A DNA stretch of 64,000 nucleotides from positions 5,787,297 through 5,851,296 of the forward strand of contig NC_133230.1 of the NCBI RefSeq assembly GCF_040436345.1, written 5' to 3'. Under the pieces are notes generated by a model that was given only the letters and a program-made list of their open reading frames with translations, was not told the DNA's origin and did no database searches. This DNA comes from Pagrus major (lineage: Eukaryota; Chordata; Actinopteri; Spariformes; Sparidae). The first letter of the stretch is position 1. Every line of letters begins with the position of its first letter. The position numbers were made by a program, and so were the translations under genes. This document shows, in pieces, positions 28,322 to 40,538 of the stretch.

Positions 28322-31300
28322 TCACACAGCTGTCTCACACTCCACAAAAGCAGGAAGAAATGTGTCCGTCTCTTCCTGTGATGGTACGTCCTCTTGTGAG
28401 AAAACCAGTCCGTTGCTTTCTTTGTGCTGTGGAGGCTGCCTCTGTTGTGATGACAGCTGTAAGAATAAGTAAAAGATCATTAAAAAGGTAAATATATGTA
28501 AGCTTGTTTGTGAGATAGCCTTGATATATCCCACCTGGTTTTTATCTTTGAGTGAAAAATATAAATTTTAATGGACTAATATTTTGGTTATACAGTTTGT
28601 TCACAAAATGCAAATGAAGTTATGAAGAAAAGTTATGATTAAAATAACTGAATGTCAATGTTAAATGTTAAAACAGTTATTTAAAACATTTACAAGTAGA
28701 GGTTGGGAGGTTTAAGATCACATTTATAAAATGGCTAAAAGGTAAAGGAGTAGTGATTTTTACAACAAAACAACCAAAGGTTTTCAAGATATTTCAGTGA
28801 AAACTCAAAACTCAAAGAAATGTCAACCTCATGCTGGTGCAAATACAAACGTCAGGGAATCACAAAAGTTATTAGCAAACAAGCAGCTTTACCATCTGTC
28901 CCAGAGGGGTCACACAGCAGAGCTTCTTTTTGTGACGCTCGGGTAGAAAACAGAGCAGCTTCCCCAACAAGGGATAGATTGTTCCTGGTGTCACATCTTC
29001 TTCTTTCATAGGGCCTAAAATATACAGATTTTAAAAAGATGAATACATAATAAAGAAATGTTCTGGATTACAGAGAGCATGTCTAAGAGCTCGCCTACCT
29101 GTGAGAAAGCTGATGATCAGGCCGATTAGAATGACTGTGAAGCAGTTGAATGCGCTGTACCACATGTAGGACAATGAATAGAACCTCTTCAGTCCAGAAG
29201 GTCGACTAAAGGGGAAGAAAAACATAGTAACTCAGAAAATGAACACAGTAAAAAAACACCACACTGTGTTGTGTGTGCCTGATACCTCAGAGTGACGTTG
29301 CTGAGTGCGGTCTGGATGGCGGTGGTCGTGTTGTCTGACAGCAGGATGGCTCCGCAGGCGGGTGGCAGCGATCTCGTGCTCGAGCTTCGATTGACGATGC
29401 TCCCGATGCCGACCCAGAAAGCCACAGCCAGGCCGGCCCCAAGACCGGTTAACGCTCCCTGGCAACAACAGGACAACAGAAACTTAACAGATACAGGTAA
29501 AGTAATATAGCAGTTTTTTTTTTATTGTTTAATGTCTCATGACTAACTCCATGACTCACGGATGAGGTTAAACTTACAGTGGAGTTGGCCCAAGGGAAGA
29601 ACATCCCAAGACAAAACAGACCGAGAATTGGACCACCGACCATCCCGAAGATTTTCAAAGCCACCTGGAGTTCAAACGTATTAACAGTTAGTGCAGCTGT
29701 AGTGCGAAATGATGGTTACTATCTGATCATTAAAGCTGTGAGCTTACCTGTAGAACTGAATCACCCATTAGATGGGTGAGATAAGCCATGGCCAGACACA
29801 GCAGCCCGTAGGACATCGCTTATTGAAGAAACACAAAGTTACAGAACAATCATGTCGTTATCGTGCAGTTTTGTATCGTGCATTGTTGAATTTAAACTTC
29901 AGAAAGCTTACCTAATGCTTTGGACAGCAGGGTCGCTCTTGCCTCTGTCATGGCTGGGAAATGTGGTTTGATGAGGTCTTCCATTGTCACAGTAGCCAAA
30001 GAGTTAAAAGCAGAAGAGATGGTGCTGTGCAAGAAAGGCAAAAAAACATTACTGACATCTTCAAACACGACATACTACCAAATCATCACAGCATTTGAGG
30101 TGGAGAATTTTGATTTTCTATCCCATAACTTTGACTTTTATCTCACAATCAGGACTTTTTATGTCATAAATTCAACTTTTTGTCATAATTATGACTTTAT
30201 ATCTCGCAATTATAAACGACCATGGGAATATTTTTTTTAATCAAGCTTAATTTTCATCTTATTTTTTTATCTTTACCTGGTGGAGCTGGGCTTTTATACA
30301 ACCAACAGTGTGAAAACTGATTTTACTCCAGAAAGGTCAGAGATATTGATATGTTGACTGACTGTTTGTGGTCTCCTGCGCTCTGCCGGGACTGGAAGGG
30401 TTTTAATGTTAGGTTTACTTAAAAGACAAAATATAAACGGACACTGGGGAATATTCTGTACCTGAGAGCTGCACTGAATAAACATGCAATAAACAGTCCA
30501 GGTAGTCCAGGTAGACCTTGCAGCATGTCCATCACAAAGGAAATCACCATCTGTGAAAAATACGGTTCAGTTTGGTTTGCATAAATGATAACATACAAAT
30601 CTGACAATGTACTGTCTCGACAGCAGCATGGACACACATTTACATAAAGAGTCAAATGTGCCCGAAGGACTGACTGAAAAATATGTAAATACTCATAGCA
30701 CCTTTGTTTCCTGTTATGTACATGTGCCTGGAAGGTTCTTTCCATGAACTTAACTTTTATCTCTCCTAACTTTCTTTTGAGAACAAGGAAGCAGTAAAAG
30801 CTAGAAAAGAGGAATCATATCCCTTTTTCCCAAAACATGGTGCAGGTGTTTCAGTCGGTGACACACTGAAACTTACAGCGTCCCTTGAAGAGGTGCCCAG
30901 TTTGTGGGAGTGATCCTCTCCACAGTAACATGCAAACATGACCAGTCCCATCACACAGCTTAGAGCCAGAGCCAGCTGCAGGGAAGGAAACACCATGTAG
31001 CAAGACCTGCAGAGAGGTGGAAGTGTAGTGAAAGTGTCACTTCTGAGGTCATCTTTTTGACATTTTAACTTATTATTGTGGTGATGGGCATTGCACTTCC
31101 CCAAAACCACTTGTACATTAATAGATAAGATATAAAATAAAAATAAAAGTGATATATCAGTCAATATTCAGCTTTTTATGCTTTCTGAGTACCTGACAGC
31201 GTCTCTCTCTGTGCGTGCGCTGAGATATCTTTGGACCTGAGCCTGGTTCACGCCGTACAGGGACAGCATGAGGAAGACCCCGCCGACCCCCAGAGTCCAG

Positions 31301-33981
31301 AAGGTGTGTCTCTCTGTAGGGTCTGGGTTCAGGCTGAACCCAAGAGAGAAAATACAGTATACAGATAAAACGTCAATACTTGAACTCAAAAGAGCAGTTT
31401 AAAGGTTGAACAACGATCTTACAAATGTCAGTAAAGAGAGCTGTGTGACAAGAAAGTTTAGTGAGATGCATGTAACCAAATATATAAAAACACTACAATT
31501 CACCACTTTTAGGAAAAGATGGGAAAGTCTTCTTTATGTAACAGTTCACTCATAAATGAAAATTCACTCATTATCTGCTCAGCCTCATGCAGATGGAAAG
31601 TCATAGTCAACGAAACCTTTCTGGAGCTTCACAGCAAAACAGCGCTGCAGCATTCTCCTAAACAACTGAAGTAGATGGAAACTTGTTTGAATACGTAAAA
31701 AAAAACCAGCTGAAAAAAACAGAAAATGGCCCCACACAGCTCGTCTGGTATAATCCAAGTCTCAAGAAGCCACTAGATCCCAGATAGATTTGAAAAGGCG
31801 TTATGTACACCTTCAACGCGTGGTCAAGCTTGTGCAGCCACTTCAGTCGGGGCGTGCTCTAATGCGTTTAGCTTAGCAGCTACGGTGATTTCGGCTTTTA
31901 ATGGGGTTTAAATAACATACTTTCAAATCCATTTGGGATCTCTGAGCTTCCAGAGACTTGTGTTGCATCGAATGAGCTGTATGGAGACATATTATGATTT
32001 CCGTTTCAGTTGTTCACGTTTAAAAACAAGTCCCCATCTACTTCAGTTGTTTAGGAGAATGCTGCAGCTCCAGAAATGTTTTGTGGACCACAAAACTTCA
32101 CCTGACTCTCCATCAGCATGAGGGTGAGTAGATAATGACTGAATTTTCATTTGTATTCCTTTAATGAAATGTTTTTATTTGTGCACTTCAGGCATTGTTT
32201 CATATTTTTTTGTATTTTTAAATTTAAGACTGTAAATTAAATGAATAACTGTCTGAAAACTGCAGAAAATATCGTTTATAGTGAGTGCTGACAAGGACGT
32301 GTGTGTTCAGAGCAGGAGCATACATTAATCATTGTATTCCTCTGGAAGAAGTTGACTCAAGGACTATAATCCTCATGAAAGCAGGAGAAAATCTGCTTTT
32401 TCTGTGAATTGGCATTTACATAGCTAATCCCCACTGAGAACTGAATAAACAATGATGCATTTGTGCACAGATTTCCCCATCTACGGACTCACTCGAGAGC
32501 AGAGATGCGGTTTCCTTCCCACACTTTCCTCCAGACCTCAGACACTCCACCAGTCTTCTGCACTCCCACCACGATGACAGCCAGCTGCCCTGCAAACATC
32601 ACAATGGTCTGAAAGACGTCCGTCCAGATGACGGCCTTCAGACCACCCTGTCAAGAACAGAAAAGACACATGGGAATTATTATGGTATACGCTAATTTAT
32701 TCTATTTTCCAATATCTGTCTCACTGAATAGTCACCCCTCACATCTACCTTTTAACTTAGTGCACGATATCTCTAAAATCATCTATTCATTCATGAGCCA
32801 TTTTATTCTGAGAGGAAACATACTGTATTTCAGTTTTGAATAAGCAAAGTGTAATTCTACAGTGTTTTCGAGGCATTAGTTGCAAATCCAAAGAGAAACA
32901 TTCAAATGTTAACTTGAGCTGTACGACTTATTATAACTCACTATTGTTGTGTATAATGTGCACACGAGTCCAGTGGCCAACACTGTTCCCCATAATTCAA
33001 ATCCGGTAACTGGAAGAAAACACAGTCACACACTGAACCGCAGATCTCATATTTTGATAATGACCGAGTAAAATATATGAACTTATCTTACCTGCGTTAA
33101 GAGCAAAGGCAGGAGTATACACGCAAACTCCCATATAGATCACCTGGAGCAGAGAAAAAGACAAGACAAAGACAGACAGCATCGTAAGGAAACTTAAAGA
33201 AAGATCTTGAAGGACATAAATAGATGTATGAATGATTTTTTATACTACTGAATCTGGATCAGGGCGAGAGATACACGTAAAGATTCTGGTCTGTGAATGA
33301 TGAATTTATATTGTTTAGGAGGATGCTGCAAAGCTGTTTTTCTGATGAAGCTCCAGAAATGTTTTGTGGACTACGAAACTTCTCCTGACTATCCATCAGC
33401 CTGGGGGTGAGTAGATATGACTGAATTTTAAGTTGGGGGTGAACTTATCCTTTCGGTGTTGCACCCACCATCTGAAAGATGAAGGTCAAAGTTCCACAGA
33501 TGCGCACTGGTTTGCTGAAGCGCAGTTCAAGATACTGTCAAACAAAACAACAACAGAGCTGCAGGTCAGGCAGGGTAAACAACATAAACGTTAAATCCAG
33601 TTTAACCATAACAATAAAACTGCTTCGTCATACCTGATAAGCGCTGGAGAGCCGCAGCCTGTACAACACTGGAATGAAAACATGAGCGGGAATGAGGAGG
33701 CCCAGAATGTAGGCGCAGCCGATGAACCAGTACTGAGTGCCATGAGTGTAGATTTCTGCTGGTACGCCAATAATCGCAACAGCGGACTGGAATGAGGCGA
33801 TGAGCGACAGCGAAACGGGAAGACAACTCATGCTCCTGTCTGCCATCAAGAACTCCTGTGTGGTGCGCTGACGCCCCCCTGAGAGAGCATGGTACAGCCC
33901 GATGCCCAAAGAGGCAGCGAGCAAGACCCCAAATATCACAAAGTCTACAACCGTGAAGTGCTTCTGGTCGGACGGGTCCAT
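28322..33981 (-). CDS. slc5a6: Sodium-dependent multivitamin transporter (SLC5A6)
   Basis: The product is a plasma-membrane sodium symporter that takes up biotin, pantothenate and lipoate. Fifteen coding exons run leftward: 33634-33981, 33469-33534, 33092-33143, 32942-33009, 32493-32647, 31193-31333, 30877-31006, 30462-30550, 29912-30024, 29748-29818, 29578-29664, 29286-29458, 29099-29205, 28893-29014 and 28322-28456. They sum to 1,857 nt (618 aa; human about 635). Matches to SLC5A6 remembered from human include [62 protein letters not shown] and [19 protein letters not shown], in the same order, across the sodium/solute symporter fold. NVT and NTT N-glycosylation sequons lie in the loop encoded by exon 12. 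The start is the ATG before [13 protein letters not shown], aligned with the start of the first membrane segment. Any 5' non-coding exon was not located. It is the gene closest to the telomere. Confidence 0.95.
30090..30225. repeat. Short AT-rich minisatellite fragment in slc5a6 intron
   Basis: The stretch has degenerate, roughly 20-base repeats of the form TTTTATGTCATAATTATGAC. It resembles, on the opposite strand, the large array at 61,120-61,720. It lies in the intron between the exons at 29912-30024 and 30462-30550 and has no coding meaning. Confidence 0.6.
31544..32162. mobile_element. Foldback (MITE-like) element, copy 1
   Basis: The two ends are inverted copies of each other. The left part has CTCATTATCTGCTCAGCCTC and GCAGCATTCTCCTAAACAAC; the right part has GTTGTTTAGGAGAATGCTGC and CATGAGGGTGAGTAGATAAT. 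The middle is also roughly palindromic (CACTAGATCCCAGATAGATT against CAAATCCATTTGGGATCTCT). It encodes nothing. It lies in the slc5a6 intron between the exons at 31193-31333 and 32493-32647. Related copies lie at 33,290-33,450 and 54,860-55,365. Confidence 0.75.
33290..33450. mobile_element. Half copy of the foldback element
   Basis: Only the right arm is present: TGTTTAGGAGGATGCTGC, GCTCCAGAAATGTTTTGTGG and GGGGGTGAGTAGATATGACT, in the same order as the right arm of the element ending at 32,162. It lies just downstream, in transcript order, of slc5a6 exon 2 (33469-33534). Confidence 0.7.
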
Positions 33982-35121
33982 CTCGATTGTCTTTAAGCCT
34001 CGGCTGCAGTTGGAGAAGATGTGGTTCTCCTGCAGTCACACAGTCAGACGGATGGGAAACGTCTTTGTCCACACCCATCGGTCAGAAGAGTCCAACGGCC
34101 TTGAAGTTGAAAACACTGATTAAATATCTGTGTGTGTGAGAGAGAGCACACTTTGCTGACATTCAGCCGCAATAATCCGAAGCTTGCACTCTTTTTATCA
34201 TGAAGAAATCAGTTTGTTTGACAGGTAGATAGGTAAATACTCTCCTCATTCCCATGAATCCCCTCATAGTTTTCTGTTCCTTCTCAAACAGACACACAGG
34301 TGCTGAAATCACCACTGTAACCCAAACTGAAATGTTTGCAGCAGTCTGTGGAAACAAACCGAGGTCAAACAACCTCTGTGTCAACTTTCCCCCGCTTGTG
34401 CTGTTCCAAAAATACTGACTGCTGGTTTGGTAAGGGAAGGAGCTGCTCTGCTACTCTGCCACCTGCTGTCTTTGTGTGTACTGCAACACAAAGCCACAAC
34501 AATCTCTGAGGGGTTTGAAGGTCAAAAGCAAAAAAACAGGTTTAGATTTTAGAGTTTTATCTGAGACAGGAAAAATTACTTTGAAATCTTTGTTACTGTT
34601 CTTTGTTTTTGCCCACATACTTTTATCAAATAATTTATAATTTATAATTATTTTATTTAACCTATACTTAACCAGGAAGTCCTGGTTAGATGATTAGAGA
34701 TTAGTTCAATCACTTCAAGAGATTAGAATCTATTTTCATAGCTGTAACAAGTAGTTTATTAAGGAATTGACAAAAACCTTGCTAGCAACTATTTTGATAA
34801 TCACATTATTCAAGTTTCTTGTCATTTTTCAAGCAGAGATGTCAAACTTTTTCTGGTTTCAAATGTGAGGATTGTCTGGTTTTCTTTGTCTTGTGTGATA
34901 ATAAACTCAATATCTTTGTGTTTGGAACTGAGGCATCACGTTAAACTCAAACAAGTTTTACAAGATTACAAGATTAGATGTCTTAACTTGTTTTCTTATA
35001 TATTAAATACACCGGGTTAAATAGAGAAAATAATCTGCAAAGTAACCAATAATGATAATGATCCTTAGTTACAGTCCTGTTCATAATAATAACGATCATT
35101 TATTATTGCATTCCCTCAAAC

Positions 35122-35440
35122 TAGGGCTGCAACTAATGACCATTTTCCCTATTGTTTATTATGACAATTATTTTCTCGATTTACCAAACAGTTGTCATCC
35201 TTTAACTGGTAGAAAATAGTGAAAATGCCCTTTGCCATTTCCTGGAGTCCAATTTGACTTATTTAAATGCCTTGTTTTGTCTGATTAACAGCCCCAAACC
35301 TCAAGGTTATCAGTTTAAAGTGATATAAAACAAAGAAAACCAGCAAATCCTCATAACTGAGAAGCCACAGAATGACTGGCATTTCTACTTGAAAAAACAA
35401 CTCTAATTAATTTCTAATTAATTAGTTTATCAATTACTAA
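35122..35440. mobile_element. Interspersed repeat beginning AGGGCTGCAACTAATGA
   Basis: This is a familiar non-coding interspersed repeat of fish genomes, recognised by its opening (AGGGCTGCAACTAATGACC), the TTATTTTCTCGATTTA stretch and the AAATTAGTTTATCAATTA-like end. A reverse copy lies at 46,750-46,957, and reverse fragments that keep the GCAGCCCT end lie near 39,120-39,222 and 56,520-56,637. The family name is not certain from sequence alone. Confidence 0.65.
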
Positions 35441-35999
35441 CCCAAACATGATCATAGGAGACAGCACACGATAAGGTCTCTCTAAAATCACAGTGAGGGA
35501 CTGCAGGAAGGAATAATGCAAGAAGTGACTCACTTCAGTTGCAGACACTGCTGCTGTGACTTCTTATGTTATCTTTAAAAGTCATAAACAACTAATGGTG
35601 CTGCTCCTCAGCTGATTCACATGTGGGCTGTGTGGGAAATAAAGCCACACTTGCACTTAGTGACCCTCAAATCTCGGACTAGAGCTGCTTAACCTGATTG
35701 AATGTGAGGAAATATGAACAGAAATGAATAAAAAAATCACATGTGTGAGAATGTAGTGCAGTGACAACGACATAAACAAACGGAATAACATGAGACAGAC
35801 TCACCTTTACGCGCATGCACTCTGGATATCCGGGTGAGGCTCGCTGTCAGTGGCACCATGCTGCTTACTGAGACATTCAAGAGCGCTACGTTAGTAAAAA
35901 AACTACCTGTTTGAATGTCTTTATGGCTAAAAACAACAACGGAAGATATTAAAATATGCTCATTGTGTAGACAATGCACTCTTTATGATGTATGTCGCT

Positions 36000-36235
36000 T
36001 TGCTGTGTTCAGAAAGCATTAAATGAACCTACCTCTTCGCTAATCTCTCGCCACACGCTCCATGCGATCACAAATTGTTTTGAATTCGCTTCCGGGTTTG
36101 ATGGTGTGGGCGGGGCTAAACGTGATGACGCAGGAGCCGCCGAATTCAAAACATCCGCAGCCCGTAGCGGGTGTTTTTTTTCCACCGGAGCGGCTTCATT
36201 ATTTCACAATAAATACAGAAAAAGACTTGCTGAAC
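36000..36235 (+). promoter_or_regulatory. Probable cenpo promoter and 5' leader
   Basis: This block directly before the cenpo start is locally rich in CpG. It has a GGCGGGGC box-like stretch at about 36,109 and an ATF/CREB half-site (TGATGACGCAG) at about 36,123. No TATA box is placed convincingly. The assignment rests on position and composition only, and the segment might also serve the divergent slc5a6. Confidence 0.45.
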
Positions 36236-39200
36236 ATGGCGGGGGCGTCTGCCACAGGTAACTGTGACTGTTGAAAGCTAGCTGGCTTATGCTAATTAGG
36301 TTACTACGAGCGTACTTACTGCTAGCTAGCTTCTTAAGGAGTTTGTTGTGGTGCTCGATAGCTAAAGCTAGCTAAAGCAAATACGGTCAGGACAGTTTTT
36401 GAGCGTCATTTTCACAACTTCCACGCGTTAATGCGAGCGTTTGTTCATCTGCAGGTGTTTTGAGTCAGCTGAGTCAGCTGGAAGTTGAAGCAAGAAGCCG
36501 CAAAACTCAACCTCAGCAGCAGCAGCAGCAGCAGCAGCAGAGTCGTGTGAAGGAGCTGAAGGCTAAAGTTGAAGCGCTGAGGGCCCAGAGAGACCAGCTG
36601 AAGGCAGAGATAGAGACACACAAGGTGGGATGACTTGATGATCACAGCAGGGTTTGAATAAATGTGAGCTGACACCGTTCAGTTATAATTGTGATGGCAT
36701 TTGTTGTGACCAAGGAAGATATATCTCCTTGGTTGGTGATAGGAAGTGATGACAAACAATCTTTGTTTACATCAAGAAGAGCTACTGTCCTCCTCTCTGT
36801 TGTCAGTCAGCTTAAACTAATGCATTTTTTATATTCAGCATTTCTCCATTTATTGGAATCTTTGTTATTTGTCTCTGATCGGAGATAAAGTAAATTAATT
36901 TTAAAATGCACTGCAGCACTTTGGCTCTGATGCAGCGTTCCTTTCTCTGTTAGTGGTCACCACTCTGTGCTCTTGGTGTCCACAACACCATCTGATGTCA
37001 CGAGTAGCAGCCAGTAAGCACTGAATAATCTGAATTTGCAAAGTAGCTAAAGTTGTCAAATAAATGGAGTGAAAGCATTAAGTTTCAGAAACTGGAATTA
37101 GTCAAGCAAAGTACCTCAAAGTTATACATAAGTACAGTCCTCGAGTAAATTGTAGTTCTCACCTCTGAGACTAAGATTTTTATTTTTCCTGTAAATGTAT
37201 ATCGGTTCCAATTATCCGTTATCAAGCCCTGAAAAAAAATATCGGTCAACCCCTACTTTTTATATTCAAGCACATTTATTTCCCAAAAAATTACTTTTGA
37301 TACTTAAGTACATTTAATATCTGATACTTTTAGACTTTTACTCAAGTACTATTTGTATGGGTGACTTTCACTCTTATTAGACATTTATTACATTAGAAAT
37401 GTGTTATATTACTCCATTACTGCCAAAACTAACCACATACATTTTATTTATAATTGGTGTTTTCTCGTCGGCTAATTTGTTGTTGCTGGTTACACCGTCC
37501 TGCCACAGCATCTCCAGAAACTGAGAGAATCTTTGGACAAACAGTCGACACATGAAGAGGAAGAGGAGGAAGAAATGGAGCAAGACTCGGAGCACTCACA
37601 ACTTCTGCGACTGATGGCCAGACATACACAACTGGACGACCTTCTGTACGCTCATCACATCATTGGTACTCACTACAAGTTGTTTAATTATTTGTCTTCT
37701 CATGTCATTCACCCAGTTGCAGTTTTGACAGTGAGATGTTTTCATTAATCCAGTTTTATAAAAATGTCTCCCTGTTTTTTTCACTGATGTCACCAGGTGG
37801 GTACAACGTCACAAAGACTCGTCAAGGTAAAGGAGTGTATGTGTCTCTGGCGACCGCCTACGACGGTGTCTTCTTAGAAACCTACAACCTGGAGATAGAC
37901 CTGAAGCCGACGCTGAGGATCAGTCGTCACAATGTTCCCCCGTTTATTCCCTTGAACAGCCTGGCTGAGCAGAACAACCTACAGACAAACATAAGAACTT
38001 TTCTGGACACGCTCAGCCAACATCTCAACGCCTTTGCCGGTCGAAAGCAGCAGCTGGAGCTTTTGAAGGTGCCAGTTTTCGATTTTTTTGGTGTATGTGG
38101 TTGTGTGTGTGTGTGGGTTTGTGTAATGCCATTATCAATCAATAGTTTTATTTAAGATATGTCAACTTGGGTTCTGAGAAATTATGATGGCCATTTCCTT
38201 ACTTTGTCTAACCTTTTGTAGACCAAAAAATTAATTCAGAATTTAATGAAATTAATAATGAAAAAATCATAGCTGCAGCCTTTAAGCACACCAAAATTGA
38301 TGTCTTGTTCATTTTTGCACCTTTCTGGAAAAACTAACCTTTGAACAAAGGGAGAAAAATTTTGTAGAATAACACACTGACCCTCTCCTCCTGCTTGTTT
38401 ACAGGAACTCCATAAGTCTGTGGAAGTGATGGAGAGTAACGTTTTGTGTTCAATACTGGTGTTGTTGTTCAACCTGCCCAAAGAGAAGACGGCGGTTCTC
38501 TGCACGCTGGACTACACTGACCACACCAGAAGTCTTCCCACACGAGTCCACTTTGAATCTGAAGGTAGGATTTTTATACCTCAGGAGTTTCCTTACTCAA
38601 ATGGATGGCTACGTAAAGATGGACAACTCGCCTCTACTTCCTCCCACTGTACAAAAATTACATGACCCATACACCTGCCTAACTCTGTTGCAAGCAGGTC
38701 TCAGCTGTCAAATCATGACATCACAACTCCGTATAGCATCAAATAACTAATTAAAACCAAACTAATAAAGAAAAAATGACCCTTTTCACATATGTCAGCA
38801 TGTTTATAAAAACTTCAAATTAGAGAAACCATCTTTGGGAAAAATGTATTTGACGTGTTCTTTAAGTTTTTAGTTTGGCCAATGACCTATCTGCTATGGA
38901 GGGGATTATGACCTATGCTGCACCCACCCACCAGGCAATGAAGATGTTTTGGCCTCGTCTTTTGTCCATCTTTATCCACAGTCAATGATCTGTTCAAAAA
39001 CCTCAAAGCCGTTTACTGTAGACAAAACGATGGAGGGTAGAACAAAACATTCAGTTTTCCAGGGTAATAGTTTTAGTTTAATTTTGAAGTAAAATGACTT
39101 AATGTTAGTCTGAAGGATAAAATGTCAATAATAAAGTTTACATAGTCAATCAATTAATCAATCTATTAAAACAAAAAATGTAATAGAATATGCAGTAATG

Positions 39201-39519
39201 AAAATAATCACTGCAGCCCTGTTATGATGATAAATGCTAAACAAATGTGTTGAGACATACAGGGAAGGTATGCTTTGAAATATGAAAAAATCAAGTCTGA
39301 ACAGGAAATAACCAACTTTACATTTTCAAATGTGGAATAACTCTTTAAGAAATATGATTATGCTGGTGTTATGAACTTACATTAACTTTAAATATTAACT
39401 TGTTTGCAGACAAGAAGCTTCCTGATTCTCCAGAGTGGAAGAAAAACTGCAGCCTGCTCAAGGAGACTCCTGTGCACAAAGCCTTGATCACCATGAAGAA
39501 GATGGGGAATATTGTGTAA
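36236..39519 (+). CDS. cenpo: Centromere protein O (CENP-O), CCAN subunit
   Basis: CENP-O forms part of the CENP-O/P/Q/U/R complex of the constitutive centromere-associated network in the nucleus. Six coding exons (36236-36257, 36455-36624, 37509-37665, 37797-38068, 38405-38564, 39410-39519) sum to 891 nt, 296 aa, close to the human length of about 300. An N-terminal coiled coil (about residues 10-90, with VKELKAKVEALRAQRDQLKA) is followed by the conserved C-terminal region expected to fold as tandem RWD domains (from about 110), including GVYVSLATAYDGVFLETYNL and HNVPPFIPLNSLAEQ. The start is the ATG in a good context that opens MAGASATG and splices in frame. A run of nine pure CAG codons in exon 2 encodes polyglutamine at the start of the coiled coil. 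An ATTAAA poly(A) signal lies at 39,631-39,636, inside the tail-to-tail spacer with the next gene. Confidence 0.93.
37090..37420. mobile_element. Diverged AAGTACA-type teleost interspersed repeat
   Basis: Scattered ATAAGTACAGTC, ACTTAAGTACATTT and TTTTACTCAAGTACT motifs identify a decayed copy of the same family as 42,273-42,760. It lies in the second cenpo intron and carries no coding sequence. Confidence 0.55.
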
Positions 39520-39663
39520 TTCATTCAGAAATAATGACATTTTGTACATATATTTTCATTAAAATGTCATTCTTAATGTTTTTAATTAACACTGTTAAAT
39601 GTTTCTTCTTGATGTTGCAAATCTTGAGTTATTAAACTGAGTTAAAAGCAAACTTGAGTTTCT

Positions 39664-40287
39664 CTATGGAGGTTCCACGTGTATTTGCATGTTGCTTTTG
39701 TCCTTCAGCTTCTCTATAAACACCGTCACCCTCTTTTGTAAAGTTTCCCTCTGAAGCTGTCTCAGCCTCTCCAGTTCCTCTCGGGCTTTCTGCTGTTGCC
39801 TGGCCAGCTCTTTTTCTGAGATTGAGTCAATTGTTGCAATGTTTTTCATCTGCATGAGAGACAGGCTGCTCTGGATGTTGCCTATGTGTCTCACTGAACT
39901 GGCAGTTTTGACTGAAAGTGGTGGTGCTGATATCGACCGGCTCTGCTCCACCAGTTCAGATCCCTGGTTGTGGTACTGGGATTTGCTGGAGTACGATCTT
40001 CTGCCATCAAATGTATGAATGCCTCTCAGGTGCGTCTCTGCACTATTGTGTTCTCCAATCTCTTTCATAGCGATGTTGACTGTTGCTTTAGGCTCACAGA
40101 CTTTCACCATCGTGACTTGTCTCTGTTCTTTCATCAGGCGGTCTGTTCTTTGTCGAAGCATTTTGCGAGTGTACCTGTACTGTTTGTCCAACATGTTTAG
40201 CTTCAGCTGCAGATCCCTGTCCTCCTTTTGGTTCAACACTCTCAGGTTTCTCTGCAGCGCGTCATGTCTTCTGAAACTTTGATCCAT
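39664..40287 (-). CDS. Unidentified coiled-coil protein, about 207 aa
   Basis: A single open exon encodes about 207 residues. I chose the ATG at 40,287 (MDQSFRRHDALQ) because an acceptor-like CATCTAG lies just upstream of it on the - strand; a longer frame starting at 40,353 is possible but its extra 22 residues are lysine-rich and look like intron. Two charged helical stretches are visible, at about residues 10-60 (basic, R/K/Q-rich) and 155-200 (AREELERLRQLQRE), flanking a Ser-rich low-complexity middle. No signal peptide or membrane segment is seen. The layout faintly recalls CCDC190-type proteins, but that is a weak impression and not an identification. It is tail-to-tail with cenpo (stops 144 bp apart) and head-to-head with the small frame at 40,539. 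Confidence 0.65.
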   Translation of the reverse strand: MDQSFRRHDALQRNLRVLNQKEDRDLQLKLNMLDKQYRYTRKMLRQRTDRLMKEQRQVTMVKVCEPKATVNIAMKEIGEHNSAETHLRGIHTFDGRRSYSSKSQYHNQGSELVEQSRSISAPPLSVKTASSVRHIGNIQSSLSLMQMKNIATIDSISEKELARQQQKAREELERLRQLQRETLQKRVTVFIEKLKDKSNMQIHVEPP

Positions 40288-40538
40288 TATAAAAAGTCTA
40301 GATGGAGAAAATTTATTTTTAGTCAATTTCTTTAACTTTTTCTTAAAATTCAAGCAAAGGATACGGTTTTCTTACTTGATTTGTGTGCAGCGTCCCCCCA
40401 GAGAGCTGTGTTATACAGTTGTGTTTGCTGCTAAGGGTGTCTAAGTGTGTGTAATATAATAGCCTATTATATTTGAAGCAGTGGATGGAATCGTTGGTCA
40501 TTGTGTGCTGTCACATTCCATAGAGATTCAATTTCAAG

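Larger units (their letters stand above)
33982..36235. other. Spacer between slc5a6 and cenpo
   Basis: These 2.25 kb separate two divergent genes. I see no reliable coding exon. A teleost interspersed repeat lies at 35,122-35,440. The right end (about 36,000-36,235) is richer in CpG and directly precedes the cenpo start, so it is probably promoter. The 5' non-coding part of slc5a6 should lie somewhere here, but I could not fix its position. Confidence 0.6.

Noticed and set aside
28820-29011. + strand frame opposite slc5a6 exon 14
   Set aside because: The - strand exon fits the transporter C terminus with proper splice sites; the + strand frame has no support.
30766-31164. 132-codon - strand frame read as a separate gene
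   Set aside because: Its middle is slc5a6 exon 7 (30877-31006). The rest runs into introns on both sides.
33602-34123. Long frames overlapping slc5a6 exon 1 in other frames and on the + strand
   Set aside because: Only the frame with the symporter motifs matches the transporter family; the others are shadows.
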